Positions 32,700-41,397 of a stretch of DNA of 42,500 nucleotides are shown piece by piece; the stretch's first letter is position 1, and every line of letters begins with the position of its first letter. A program made the translations under genes and the position numbers. Below the pieces are notes generated by a model. That model had not been told where the DNA came from, searched no databases, and worked only from the letters and a program-made list of their open reading frames with translations. Source of the DNA: Lachnospiraceae bacterium UBA3310 (GTDB lineage: Bacteria > Bacillota > Clostridia > Lachnospirales > Lachnospiraceae). The stretch is from positions 1 through 42,500 of the forward strand of contig DESQ01000003.1 of assembly GCA_002361355.1 (NCBI GenBank), in the 5' to 3' direction.

Positions 32700-33854
32700 T
32701 TACCTCACTTTCCTTATCTGGTCTACCAGCGTAGGCAGGCTGTCCCCAAACGTCGCCTCTATTTCCTCTGCGCCTTTCTGGTATGTCTCCGTTACCTCTG
32801 TTATGCGTGCGTCAATCTGTATTCCCCACTTTGTTTCCTTGCATGTGATCCTGTCCCCTAAATCAAAATCCTGCTTAAACTTAAGGTTGGAATTTGTGTT
32901 AATGGTGCTTACAAAATTTATGATCTTTCCGTAGTTTTCCAGCTCTGCCGCCGCCCTTGTCTTAAGCATTTGCAAATAGGTATTAAGCGGTATTGTTACC
33001 TCTGTTTCCCCGCTCTGGTATTTCCGGGCTATGTCCGTCGCATCACAAAATACCTCTGTCAGCTCCAAACCAGACGCGCCCTCACCGTCTACCGTCGTCA
33101 CGGGCTGGCTGCCGCTGTCGTCTGCCGCGCCCTGTATGTAAATGAAATTCCCGCAGTTTTCTATACTGGCTGTATATTCCTGCTCATTTACATTGTCAAA
33201 ATCCCTTGAAAAGATACAAGGCGTGTTGCCCTCGCTGTTTTTCGCTGTAAGGTCTTTGCCCTTATACAGATAAAAGCCGTACTGCCGCGATCTCTCGTTA
33301 ATCAGAATGTCATAGCCCAGCTTTCCTGCCTGCGCCCTCGCTTTTACTTCCTGCCCCAGCTTTGCGTATACCTCGTTTGCATACTCTACCGCGCTGCCCG
33401 CTATGGTTTCCTGCACCAGCATGATAAAGCGCGGGAAACGGCGCTTTGTACTTGCGTTGCTGCCGCAGTTATTCTTTACCATTGTGTTTATAATGCTCTG
33501 GTTCGTCGCCGTCGTTACGATCTGCGGGCTTATGCAGCGCTTGTTAAGCCACTGGCTAAGCATGTAGCCCTGCGCCTCTATCTGCTCTAGCCCGTTCTCG
33601 TCTTTGGTAATGTGTACATAAGTAATCTGTGCCGCCCTGCGCCAGATACCGCCCGCCGCGTCCGTCACTTCCCGCTTTCCGTCATGCTTTACAATAATAT
33701 TGCCCTCTGTAAGCAGCCTTTTGTTATTGTCCGTGATCGGCGCAAGCATATTGAATGTCCCCACATCAAAATACTTTACATGCCATAGCAGGCTTGCCAT
33801 TTCGTCTATCAGCCCCAGCGGCTCTACTGTCTCGTCAAATACTCTAAGCTCCAT
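32700..33854 (-). CDS. Siphovirus Gp37-like tail protein
   Basis: 384 residues, beginning MELRVFDETVEPLGLIDEMA. SLLWHVKYFDVGTFNMLAP, the QAQGYMLSQWLNKR-like block and the C-terminal FKQDFDLGDRITCKETKWGI are typical of the ReqiPepy6 Gp37-like tail family, which takes the place of the tail-associated lysin/hub. Follows the distal tail gene by 3 bases and is probably part of the tail tip. Confidence 0.85.
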   Translation of the reverse strand: MELRVFDETVEPLGLIDEMASLLWHVKYFDVGTFNMLAPITDNNKRLLTEGNIIVKHDGKREVTDAAGGIWRRAAQITYVHITKDENGLEQIEAQGYMLSQWLNKRCISPQIVTTATNQSIINTMVKNNCGSNASTKRRFPRFIMLVQETIAGSAVEYANEVYAKLGQEVKARAQAGKLGYDILINERSRQYGFYLYKGKDLTAKNSEGNTPCIFSRDFDNVNEQEYTASIENCGNFIYIQGAADDSGSQPVTTVDGEGASGLELTEVFCDATDIARKYQSGETEVTIPLNTYLQMLKTRAAAELENYGKIINFVSTINTNSNLKFKQDFDLGDRITCKETKWGIQIDARITEVTETYQKGAEEIEATFGDSLPTLVDQIRKVR

Positions 33855-33857
33855 GCG

Positions 33858-34745
33858 TCATACCCCCAGATATTCCTTGTCGTAAAAAATAGAGACTTCC
33901 ATAGAATTTACGCCGCCGTCCGCATCATAGCGGAAATTGTTGTCCCCTATGTCAAGCTGCATGAATGTACTGTCTACGTCCACCTTACGGAAATAGTCAT
34001 ACTTTACCCCGTCCCGCGTCAGTGTAGCGCCCTTGCTGCCGTATTTCGTGTTTACCTCGATCACGTCCCCGGTCTGCATGGTTACATTCAGCTTTATAAA
34101 TTCCTCCGTGTCTACGTTTAAAATGACCGGGTTTGTAACCGTCCCCAGCGCGGTAAACCTTACCCGCATACCTGTTGACACGTCGCCCTCATTAAAGCAG
34201 TCCACAATTACGCTTTCAGCACGATACCCAAAAATCATGCTTTTGCTGTTGTCCTTTTCGATCACGCAGGGGAAATGCCAGGCAGCCACCCAGCTTGCTA
34301 TATCTTCCTTTTGCTCGTCCTCTTCCCGCCAGAACGGGTTAAGGCAGTCCAGCTGTAAGCTGAATTGCTGCAAAACGCTTTTTCGCCCTACGTCCGGCTT
34401 TCCATGCAGGCGGCAGTTAATGATACGCTTAAAGCTGCCATACTCATAGGCAAGCGTGCCGCCCAGCTCCGGGTTGAATATCTTAAGCAGCCTGCGGCGC
34501 AGTTCGTAAGACTGCTGCTTATCCCTTGTATTGATATGCCCCAGTATGTCTACGTCCCGCGCCTCTATCCGCTGCCCTACATAGGTATCTCCGTGCTGCC
34601 CCATGCTGTTTGTGCTGTAGACTGCATTTGTCACGCCTGCTATGCCGTCTACGTCCTTGCTTACGTTGCAATGGTACACACTGCCTACGCTAAGCTCTAT
34701 GCTTTCGCCCCTCTCATTGGTATAAACCAGCTTTTCATACATCAT
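33858..34745 (-). CDS. Distal tail protein (Sipho_tail family)
   Basis: 295 residues. SMGQHGDTYVGQRIEARDVD, the LLKIFNPELGGTLAYEYG block and CLNPFWREEDEQKEDIASW are characteristic of the phage tail (Dit-like) family that joins the tail tube to the tip. It overlaps the tape-measure stop by 4 bases, the usual order in siphophages. Confidence 0.88.
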   Translation of the reverse strand: MMYEKLVYTNERGESIELSVGSVYHCNVSKDVDGIAGVTNAVYSTNSMGQHGDTYVGQRIEARDVDILGHINTRDKQQSYELRRRLLKIFNPELGGTLAYEYGSFKRIINCRLHGKPDVGRKSVLQQFSLQLDCLNPFWREEDEQKEDIASWVAAWHFPCVIEKDNSKSMIFGYRAESVIVDCFNEGDVSTGMRVRFTALGTVTNPVILNVDTEEFIKLNVTMQTGDVIEVNTKYGSKGATLTRDGVKYDYFRKVDVDSTFMQLDIGDNNFRYDADGGVNSMEVSIFYDKEYLGV

Positions 34746-37700
34746 GCTAACACCGTCCTTGCTGCCTGCTTAAACTGCCGCTGCGCCTCTTTCTGCTGCT
34801 TTGCGTAGTCCGTCGTATTGGCGTATATGTTCTGTGTGATATGTACTACCGGGCTGCCTGCTGCCCCGCCGCCTTTCGGCTTTGGTTTCCACGGCTCCCC
34901 GTCTATGTCAGCGTCAGAGAAATTGACTTTTGCGCCTACGTCAAATTCCTGTGGTATGCTTTCCTCGATCTGCTTATTGACTTTTTTCATTTCATCAGAA
35001 AAGCCTACGCCTATGCCCTGCGCCATGAATAAGCCTACCTCGTCCCGGAATTTCTTAGACGGGCTTTCAATCCCTAAAGCGCTCTTTGCGGCATCTAGCA
35101 GGCTGTTTGCAAGGCTTGAAACTTTATCCTTTAACCAGTTCCAGCCGCTGCTTATGCCGTTCCAGATACCCTGTACAATGTTGCTGCCGATTGTCGCAAA
35201 AGAGCTGCCGATATTAGAGAAAGCATTTATAATTCCGTTTACGCAGTTTCGCATACCCTCTACCGCCTTGTTTTTTACCTCCGTACCCCACTGGGCTACT
35301 TTGGAAATAGCGCCGGATATGCTGTTATAGATTTTCTGCGGAATCTCTTTTACAATGTTCACAATGCCCGTAACCATGCTGTTCATTACCTCACGGGCTT
35401 TGCTTAACATATTTGCGCCCCACGTCGCTACTTTTGTAACCGCGCCTATGATGCAGTTCCAGATTTTCTGCGGTGTCTGCGTTACAATGTTCACGATTGC
35501 CGTAAGCATGGTGTTCATTACCTCTTTGGCTTTGCTTACCATGTTCGCGCCCCATGTGGCTACTTTGTTCACTGCACCTATGATGCAGTTCCAGATTTTT
35601 ACAGGCGTTTCTTTCACAATGGTTACAATGTTCGTAAGCATTGTGTTCATTACGTCTTTGGCTTTTGCCTGCATGTTCGCGCCCCATGTGGCTACTCTGG
35701 AAACTGCATCAACTATGCTATTCCAGATTTTCTGCGGCAGCTCCTTTACGATATTGATAACTTTCGCTACAAACTCCGTTACCACCGTGCCGCCCTTTTC
35801 CTGCATACGTGCGCCCCACTCGGCAATTTTGTTTATGCCGTCTGCTATTGCCCCGGCAATCTGGGCGGGCAGCTCTGCCAGCTTTGTAACTATGCTTACT
35901 ACCAGTTTCCCTGCTGCCGCTACGATCTTCGGCAGCCCCTCTACCAGCCCCGTAACAATGGCAACTATGATCTGCGGCATTGCCGCTATCAGCAGCGGGA
36001 TTGCATCTATAATGCCGTCCACAAGCGCGATCACTATATCGCCCGCGCTTTCCAGAATCTTCGGTATTCCCTCAACCAGCGCATTTATAATGCTGGTTAT
36101 GATCTGCGGCAGCCTCTCTATGATAACTGGCAGCGCGGCTATAATTCCGTCTGCCAGCCCGGTAACAAGCTGTAATGCCGCATCTATCAGCATAGGGACA
36201 TTGTTTATAAGCGTTTCCACGATTGTAAGCACTGCCTCTATAACGCTCGGTATGAGTGCTGGTAATGCCTGCCCCAGCCCGTCTGCCAGCCCTGCTATGA
36301 TCTGTACCGCCCCGTCCGCTATGCTTGGTATCAGCGCTACAATGCCGTCCAGCAGTGTAGTAATGATCTCTGCGGCGCTTTCTGCCAGTGTCGGTATTGC
36401 GTCTACAATACCGTCCACAAGCGCCGTTATCATGTCAACGCCCGCTTTTATGATCGTCGGCGCACTTTCCACAATGCCCCCTACAAGCCCGTTCACAAGC
36501 TCTACTGCAAAACCTGTAATCTGCGGCAGCATTTCAGAAAGCCCGCTTACCATATTCCCCAGCGCGTCCCCGAAACTCTGTGCAAGTTTTCCCATGTCGC
36601 CGCCTGCATCAGCCGCGCCCTGCTGCAATTCATTTGCAAACTGGCTGAAAATCGGTAACGCCTGCTCTCCGATCGGCATAATAAAGCTGGTCTGTAAAAT
36701 CCTGCCCGCGCCCTGCATTGCCTCCCCGAAAGTGTCATATTTTACGGCGTTGATCTGCCCCATTGCATCTACAGTCTTGCTTATTTCCCCCTCTACGCCC
36801 ATAAGTGCTGTGCAGGCATCCGCTCCCATATCTTCCCACATAGTACCCATAATCCCTACGCCTGCCGTATACTGTAGGCTCTCGTCGTCGCAGTTCTTAA
36901 GCGCCTCGCTTATCTGGCTCATTGCCTCTTTTGCGCTGTCGCCTCCGGCTTGAAACTTCCCTACCAGCTCGTCCGCATTAAGCCCCAGACTTGTAAGGTA
37001 TTCCCCCGCCGTTCCGTCATTCATTCTTATGTTAAATTCCTTGAAAGCATCGCCCATTTTGTCAATGCTCCATACTCCCGTATCTGCGCCGTTTTTTATG
37101 GAATTAAACATATCCTCTGCGCTAAGCCCTGCCTGCGCATACTGGTTGCTATATTCGTTGATAACGTCCAGCAAATCCCCGTTCTGGTTAAGCCCCTGCT
37201 GCGCCCCTTGCGCGATCAGGTTATAAGCCTCGTCACCAGAAAGACCAAATTTCTGCATAAGCTGCGTGGCTGCCCTTGTACTCTCGGCAACGTCCATATC
37301 AAACGTATCTCGCAGGGTTAAGGCATTTGTGGTCATTCTTTCCAACTCGTCCGCGCCCATGTCCCCCGCCTGCTGCTTTACTGTCGCCATTGACGCGGCT
37401 ATATCCTCGAATCCCTCGCCATAATTGCCGTTATAAATATTCTCCATAACCTGCTTGTACTGGTCTGCCTCGTCCGTGGCTGTCCCTGTCGCGGCGCAGA
37501 AATCATTTAACGCGCCTTTCGCCTCGTCTGCCTGGCTTACTGCGTAGCCCAGCCCCGCTACTACTGCCGTGCCTATGGCTGCCGCAGCCGTTCCCACTGC
37601 CGCTATGCCCTTTGCCATAACGCCGCCCAGCCCGCCCAGAATACCGCTCAATCCAGAGAATTTGCCGCCTGCTGCCTCTGCCTGCTGCCCGCTTTCCTCT

Positions 37701-38107
37701 ATCTCTTCGCCCAGTTCGTCTGCTGCGTTCTCTGCCTTTTCCAGTTCGTCTGCGGTCTTATTCAGCTCCTGCTCTGTCTTTACCAGCGCCGCCCTCTGGT
37801 AATTAAGCTGTGTTTCCAGCTTTTTACTCTCTTCGCTGTTCTCCCCTGTCGCCTGCCTGCATTTCTCTAATGCCTGCTCGGTTTCCTTTACCTTTTTTGC
37901 CTGCTCGTCATAAGTCCTCTGTAAAACGTCCTGCTTTGCTTTCAGCGCCTCCGCGCTGTTGGCATTGTCCCTGTATTCAGCCGTTACAAGTTTCATTTCA
38001 GAATTAAGCACTTTAAGGGTGCTGTTAATTTCCTTGCAGGCTGCTTTATACTCTGCCTCTCCGTCAAAACTAAGCCGGGTTTTGATATTCTCTGTTTTAT
38101 CAGCCAT
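34742..38107 (-). CDS. Tail tape measure protein
   Basis: 1121 residues. Residues 1-150 form a coiled coil (EINSTLKVLNSEMKLVTAEY). A TP901-type core follows (MQKFGLSGDEAYNLIAQGAQ, LSAEDMFNSIKNGADTGVW). The centre is a long run of hydrophobic membrane-like repeats such as ADGIIAALPVIIERLPQI. Four 44-residue repeats come next (35290-35770), then a conserved tail (LGIESPSKKFRDEVGLFM) common to tape measures. Its length sets tail length; about 160 nm would be expected from the usual 1.5 A per residue. It starts 3 bases after the tail-chaperone -1 frame. Confidence 0.95.
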   Translation of the reverse strand: MADKTENIKTRLSFDGEAEYKAACKEINSTLKVLNSEMKLVTAEYRDNANSAEALKAKQDVLQRTYDEQAKKVKETEQALEKCRQATGENSEESKKLETQLNYQRAALVKTEQELNKTADELEKAENAADELGEEIEESGQQAEAAGGKFSGLSGILGGLGGVMAKGIAAVGTAAAAIGTAVVAGLGYAVSQADEAKGALNDFCAATGTATDEADQYKQVMENIYNGNYGEGFEDIAASMATVKQQAGDMGADELERMTTNALTLRDTFDMDVAESTRAATQLMQKFGLSGDEAYNLIAQGAQQGLNQNGDLLDVINEYSNQYAQAGLSAEDMFNSIKNGADTGVWSIDKMGDAFKEFNIRMNDGTAGEYLTSLGLNADELVGKFQAGGDSAKEAMSQISEALKNCDDESLQYTAGVGIMGTMWEDMGADACTALMGVEGEISKTVDAMGQINAVKYDTFGEAMQGAGRILQTSFIMPIGEQALPIFSQFANELQQGAADAGGDMGKLAQSFGDALGNMVSGLSEMLPQITGFAVELVNGLVGGIVESAPTIIKAGVDMITALVDGIVDAIPTLAESAAEIITTLLDGIVALIPSIADGAVQIIAGLADGLGQALPALIPSVIEAVLTIVETLINNVPMLIDAALQLVTGLADGIIAALPVIIERLPQIITSIINALVEGIPKILESAGDIVIALVDGIIDAIPLLIAAMPQIIVAIVTGLVEGLPKIVAAAGKLVVSIVTKLAELPAQIAGAIADGINKIAEWGARMQEKGGTVVTEFVAKVINIVKELPQKIWNSIVDAVSRVATWGANMQAKAKDVMNTMLTNIVTIVKETPVKIWNCIIGAVNKVATWGANMVSKAKEVMNTMLTAIVNIVTQTPQKIWNCIIGAVTKVATWGANMLSKAREVMNSMVTGIVNIVKEIPQKIYNSISGAISKVAQWGTEVKNKAVEGMRNCVNGIINAFSNIGSSFATIGSNIVQGIWNGISSGWNWLKDKVSSLANSLLDAAKSALGIESPSKKFRDEVGLFMAQGIGVGFSDEMKKVNKQIEESIPQEFDVGAKVNFSDADIDGEPWKPKPKGGGAAGSPVVHITQNIYANTTDYAKQQKEAQRQFKQAARTVLA
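35290..35770 (-). repeat. 132-bp tandem repeats in the tape measure gene
   Basis: A conserved string (ATTTTCTGCG or close variant) recurs at 35331, 35463, 35595 and 35727, exactly 132 bases apart. The 44-residue unit reads PQKIWNCIIGAVTKVATWGA then NMLSKAREVMNSMVTGIVNI. Repeat changes would alter tail length in steps of 44 residues without shifting frame. Confidence 0.85.
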
Positions 38108-38110
38108 AAA

Positions 38111-38340
38111 TTAAAAGCCCCCTAGTGCTACGTCTATGTCGTCCTGTACTGCTGCCTGCGGCTCCGCTGCCGCCTGCCCCTGTCTGAATATGTGCGGGTT
38201 GTATTCCTTGTGGTATCTGAATAGGGTTACAATCTGGTAAGGCGTTTTTCTCCATGCCTCGCGCTCCCTGTAACCCAGCAGCACCATTGCGATATATAAA
38301 AGCCGGGCAGTGTCTAACTTTCCTGCCCGGCTTTCATTTC
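38111..38340 (-). CDS. Second tail-assembly chaperone frame (-1 frameshift extension)
   Basis: An open -1 frame follows the chaperone gene and reads through to 38111, including DTARLLYIAMVLLGYREREA and TPYQIVTLFRYHKEYNPHIF, with a typical acidic tail. It has no good start of its own. It is the counterpart of the lambda gpGT T-domain and would be fused to the upstream protein by frameshifting at the G-run at 38340-38344. It ends 3 bases before the tape measure start. Confidence 0.75.
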
Positions 38341-38344
38341 CCCC
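38299..38344 (-). promoter_or_regulatory. Candidate programmed -1 frameshift signal with stem-loop
   Basis: Five G (38340-38344) at GCG-GGG-GAA are followed by a 5-base spacer, then a perfect 12-bp stem (AAAGCCGGGCAG with CTGCCCGGCTTT, 38299-38334) around a 12-base loop. The zero-frame stop TAG lies in the loop. Slippage to -1 reads GGG-GGA-AAT and continues into the T-like frame. Confidence 0.7.
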
Positions 38345-38718
38345 GCCTCTTCTCTTTCCTCTTCGGTTTCCCCTGTGTTCTCCCCGTCGCCTGCCGTCCC
38401 AGCTGCAAACGACGCGTAAATAGCCCGCTGTACCTCTGCCAGATTTCCTACGTGAATCAGACGCCCTACCCTCTGCTCTTCCATGATCTCCGCGTTTTCG
38501 TCCTCTTCCAGCAGCCCCTCATTGATAAGCAGGGTAAGCAGCCATTTTGTATCTTTTACCCAGTCCGGGTTACTCTGGTTGAAAATCTCATTCAGATTGT
38601 CATATCCCCCGAATTTCGTCTGAATCTCGTCCAGCGCGTTAAGGGTAAAAAGCAATCTGTACTCTTTTCCTTTCAGCGTCACAACGTAGCCGCCGTCTTT
38701 TACTGCACTCATTGGCAT
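38314..38718 (-). CDS. Tail assembly chaperone (gpG-like)
   Basis: 134 residues beginning MPMSAVKDGGYVVTLKGKEY. LLFTLNALDEIQTKFGGYDN and DTKWLLTLLINEGLLEEDEN match the Firmicute tail-chaperone family that lies between major tail and tape measure genes and coats the tape measure during assembly. The acidic C-terminus (TGETEEEREEAGEMKAGQES) ends in the frameshift signal described separately. Confidence 0.85.
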   Translation of the reverse strand: MPMSAVKDGGYVVTLKGKEYRLLFTLNALDEIQTKFGGYDNLNEIFNQSNPDWVKDTKWLLTLLINEGLLEEDENAEIMEEQRVGRLIHVGNLAEVQRAIYASFAAGTAGDGENTGETEEEREEAGEMKAGQES

Positions 38719-38768
38719 AATTTAAGGCGCAGCCACGCCGCGCCTCTCTCCTTTCCTCATATTCTTTT

Positions 38769-39332
38769 TTATACTCCCTGTATCTGCTCTGCGGGTTCCG
38801 GCACTTCCGTAAACCATGTGCTGGCTGCCGTCTCTGTCTCGGTTCCCACAAAATCCGCTTTCCATTTCCCGTCTTTTTTCCGCTTGTAGAAAGTGGCGGT
38901 AATGTCCGGCGTGTTAAATTTGATGCTTTCGCCTTTCGTCTCGTACTTCTCGCCCGGCAGCTCAAATTTGCATTTCAGCAGCCAGATATAACGGAATCTT
39001 CCCCCGGTCTTTGCCGCCCGGAACCCGATAGCAAGAAACGGCGGCTCGTCGCCGTCCCCAGCCCATACAACTTTATTCTGGTCTACCATTTGCCCCAGAA
39101 CGTCTGCCAGCACTTCCGGCGTAAGGTCTTTAACACCCAGCTTTAACGTGCCGTTAATAAATTCCTTTACGCTCTCGCTGATCGCGTCGTCTGCGTACAG
39201 GTCAGCCGTTGCCGTTTTTACGGAAAGATCGGCGCTCATAGCCTCTGCCAGTTTTTTGGGCAGTCCGTAGCTTTCTACACCGTCCTTTTCCGTGCAGATC
39301 GCATAAAAAAGGTCTTTCAGTCCTAATGTCAT
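38769..39332 (-). CDS. Major tail (tube) protein, phi13 type
   Basis: 187 residues. TLGLKDLFYAICTEKDGVES, the VWAGDGDEPPFLAIGFRAAK block and KYETKGESIKFNTPDITATF are typical of phi13-family major tail proteins, which polymerise into the tail tube. Order capsid-connector-tail tube-chaperone-tape measure is normal. Confidence 0.9.
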   Translation of the reverse strand: MTLGLKDLFYAICTEKDGVESYGLPKKLAEAMSADLSVKTATADLYADDAISESVKEFINGTLKLGVKDLTPEVLADVLGQMVDQNKVVWAGDGDEPPFLAIGFRAAKTGGRFRYIWLLKCKFELPGEKYETKGESIKFNTPDITATFYKRKKDGKWKADFVGTETETAASTWFTEVPEPAEQIQGV

Positions 39333-39338
39333 TGTTTT

Positions 39339-39665
39339 TCACTCCTTTAATATTTCGATTGTTACCGGGATAAGCCAGTACCCCGTTTCTGTCTCGTAAT
39401 GTTCCGTATCTACGCCGTTGATATAAAAGCCTGCTGCCTCCATTTTTTCTGTAAGCAGCCCCAGACTTTTTTCAAAGTTTCCCTTACAGAAAAGCGTAAC
39501 CCTGTATAACTCCCTGTCGCCGCTGTTTTTATCGTCTGCCCTTAACGCAGCGCCTTTATTGAGACGCAGGAAAGTACAGTAAGCGGCTGGTTTCTTTTTC
39601 CCGGTATATACGCCTCTCTCTGCTGGCAACCCGGCGCTTTCTATCACTTCTTTTATGCTACACAT
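39339..39665 (-). CDS. Tail terminator / minor tail protein-like
   Basis: 108 residues (SIKEVIESAGLPAERGVYTG, AYCTFLRLNKGAALRADD). Size and position just before the major tail gene fit the tail-completion protein of HK97-like siphophages. No stronger motif. Confidence 0.65.
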   Translation of the reverse strand: MCSIKEVIESAGLPAERGVYTGKKKPAAYCTFLRLNKGAALRADDKNSGDRELYRVTLFCKGNFEKSLGLLTEKMEAAGFYINGVDTEHYETETGYWLIPVTIEILKE

Positions 39666-40089
39666 TGTTTTCGCGCTCCCATACTTCCCGCTGCGCCTCT
39701 ACTACCTTGCTGTGCGCCTTGTCATTTGCCACGGTCATATAAGGGCGGGCTGCCCGGCTGCTCGTCCCGTATTCTGCCACAAATCCGATTGTTGCATAGC
39801 GCACGTTGCTTTTATCTCCTTTTCTGTCGTTCCCGTGCTTAGCCCTGCCATGCGGGAAAACGTCAATATGCTTTTCCCGGCTGTCGCCTTTTACTGCCGT
39901 AGCCTTAATGGATTTCACAAAACCACCCGTTTCATTCAGCCCCATTGCCCGCGCCTCTTCCTGCTGTGCCTCTACCAGAACGGCAGCGCCCGCCTGTAGC
40001 ATCTTTGGCACTGCCTCTACTGTCGCCTGCTCGCGCCTGCTGAACGCCTCTATTACGTCCTCTAAGCCTACCGTGCTAAATTCTGCCAC
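39658..40089 (-). CDS. HK97 gp10-like head-tail joining protein
   Basis: 143 residues with FSTVGLEDVIEAFSRREQAT, RAMGLNETGGFVKSIKAT and AEYGTSSRAARPYMTVANDK; the ArgProTyr-containing GTSSRAARPYM end is the family signature. It overlaps the following gene by 8 bases. Confidence 0.87.
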   Translation of the reverse strand: MAEFSTVGLEDVIEAFSRREQATVEAVPKMLQAGAAVLVEAQQEEARAMGLNETGGFVKSIKATAVKGDSREKHIDVFPHGRAKHGNDRKGDKSNVRYATIGFVAEYGTSSRAARPYMTVANDKAHSKVVEAQREVWERENNV

Positions 40090-40091
40090 GC

Positions 40092-40430
40092 TTACGCCCC
40101 CTTGTCCTTATGCCGCAGATCAGTTAATGTAAGTTCTATGGTATCGTCGTCTATGTCGTATGTCTTAAGCACAAAAAAGCGTTTCCCTCCCATATCCTCT
40201 ACGGTGTCCTCGCCCTCATAGTCTGCCTTATGTACATCACATTTCGCCTCTACCACTTTCCCTGTCTGCTGGCTCTTGAAATATTCAGAGTAGCCTACAG
40301 ATTTCATATTGCAGAAAATAGTACGCTTTTCCTCTTCCTGCTGTACCGGGAACCCGTCGCCGTCTACCCTGCCGCCGTCCGCTGGCGCTGCCTCTTTTAC
40401 AAGTATGATCTCGTCTACCCATTCAGCCAT
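40092..40430 (-). CDS. Head-tail adaptor protein
   Basis: 112 residues from the ATG at 40430, which overlaps the stop of the connector gene; the frame further upstream is out of register with that gene. It reads MAEWVDEIILVKEAAPADGG and KRFFVLKTYDIDDDTIELTL, consistent with the small SPP1 gp16 / HK97 head-closure type. Confidence 0.75.
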   Translation of the reverse strand: MAEWVDEIILVKEAAPADGGRVDGDGFPVQQEEEKRTIFCNMKSVGYSEYFKSQQTGKVVEAKCDVHKADYEGEDTVEDMGGKRFFVLKTYDIDDDTIELTLTDLRHKDKGA

Positions 40431-40776
40431 TCTGCGCCCCACTTTCCCCGCCTGCGGTGTCCGTTTCGGACATGTGCGGCGCTGTGTTATATTCCTTTGA
40501 CATGGATAGCCGCGCCTTAAGCAGATCATAAGACTGTCTGAAATTCTCCGCTTTTCCGTTGTACCCAAATTCTGCCTTGCAGTACAGCGTTATTGCCCGT
40601 ATAATCAGCTTGTCGCTCTCGTCAATGACTTTTACGCCGTCATTCGCAAGATCGGCTTTACAGGCTCCTATGCAGTCCTCTATTTCTTCTGTAATCTTTG
40701 CGCTTGTGCTGCTGATACGCAGCGCCGCCCGCATTTTCTCTGTTAATGTAGTGGCATCTGCCGCCATACCATGCAC
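40423..40776 (-). CDS. Head-tail connector (gp6-like)
   Basis: Up to 117 residues; ATGs at 40776 and 40767 are both possible. Helical pattern AALRISSTSAKITEEIEDCI, then CKADLANDGVKVIDESDKLI and FRQSYDLLKARLSMSKEYNT match the gp6-like connector. It overlaps the adaptor start. Confidence 0.83.
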   Translation of the reverse strand: MHGMAADATTLTEKMRAALRISSTSAKITEEIEDCIGACKADLANDGVKVIDESDKLIIRAITLYCKAEFGYNGKAENFRQSYDLLKARLSMSKEYNTAPHMSETDTAGGESGAQNG

Positions 40777-40805
40777 CCGCTTTCTTTACCGCAGCCCCGC
40801 CGCGC

Positions 40806-41339
40806 TTACTCTCTGATCTTTACAACTTTTTCATGCACCAGCACTGCTGCCCGCTCCCGTTCTACTGTAAAGACTTCCCCAGCCTCTTTGATCTGGTTAA
40901 GCTGCTGGTCTAAGTATCTGGCTACTACTTCCACCTTTACCCCGCCTGCTGCTTTTCCTGCCTCTTCCTGCACCTTTTCGGTGTCTCTGGTGATCTCTGC
41001 CGCCTTGCCCTTTTCTGCCGTTTCCTTCCCCGTCTGTGGCTCTCCTGCGGTGTCTCCTGCCCCGCTCCCGGTCTGCTGCCCTGCTGTTTCTGCCTCTCCT
41101 GCCTGTTCTGCCGTTCCGTCCCCGGTCTGCTGCCCGGTTCTTTCCTCTGCCTGCCCTCCGGCTGCCTTTCCCGGTTCCGTGGGCGGCTCCCCCGCCCCTG
41201 TCTCGATCTCTACAGCTGCGCATCTTGCGGCAATTTCCTTGATTGTCCCGGCATCACTCACGCCCAGATCACGCGCAAGTTTCTGAATATCAGCCTTTTT
41301 ATAGCTTTCCAGCTCTTTTACGTCTAAATACCCTTTCAT
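40806..41339 (-). CDS. Low-complexity structural protein with Rho-N/SAP-like start
   Basis: 177 residues. The N-terminus MKGYLDVKELESYKKADIQK and LARDLGVSDAGTIKEIA resembles a helix-extended (Rho N-terminal/SAP-like) domain. The middle 80 residues are a Gly/Glu/Thr/Gln repeat-like, probably disordered region (AGGQAEERTGQQTGDGTAEQ). A C-terminal basic helix follows. Its position after the capsid gene suggests a head accessory protein; function not known. Confidence 0.7.
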   Translation of the reverse strand: MKGYLDVKELESYKKADIQKLARDLGVSDAGTIKEIAARCAAVEIETGAGEPPTEPGKAAGGQAEERTGQQTGDGTAEQAGEAETAGQQTGSGAGDTAGEPQTGKETAEKGKAAEITRDTEKVQEEAGKAAGGVKVEVVARYLDQQLNQIKEAGEVFTVERERAAVLVHEKVVKIRE

Positions 41340-41397
41340 GGTTCCACCTTTCCGGCAGCCAGCGCAGGAAACGCCAGCCGCCTTATTGATCTCCGGC

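Noticed and set aside
35355..36953. 532-residue open frame on the plus strand opposite the tape measure gene
   Set aside because: It is a mirror of the repetitive, hydrophobic tape-measure coding sequence; composition is Ser/Ala/Ile/Pro-rich without domain, ribosome site or phage-gene orientation.
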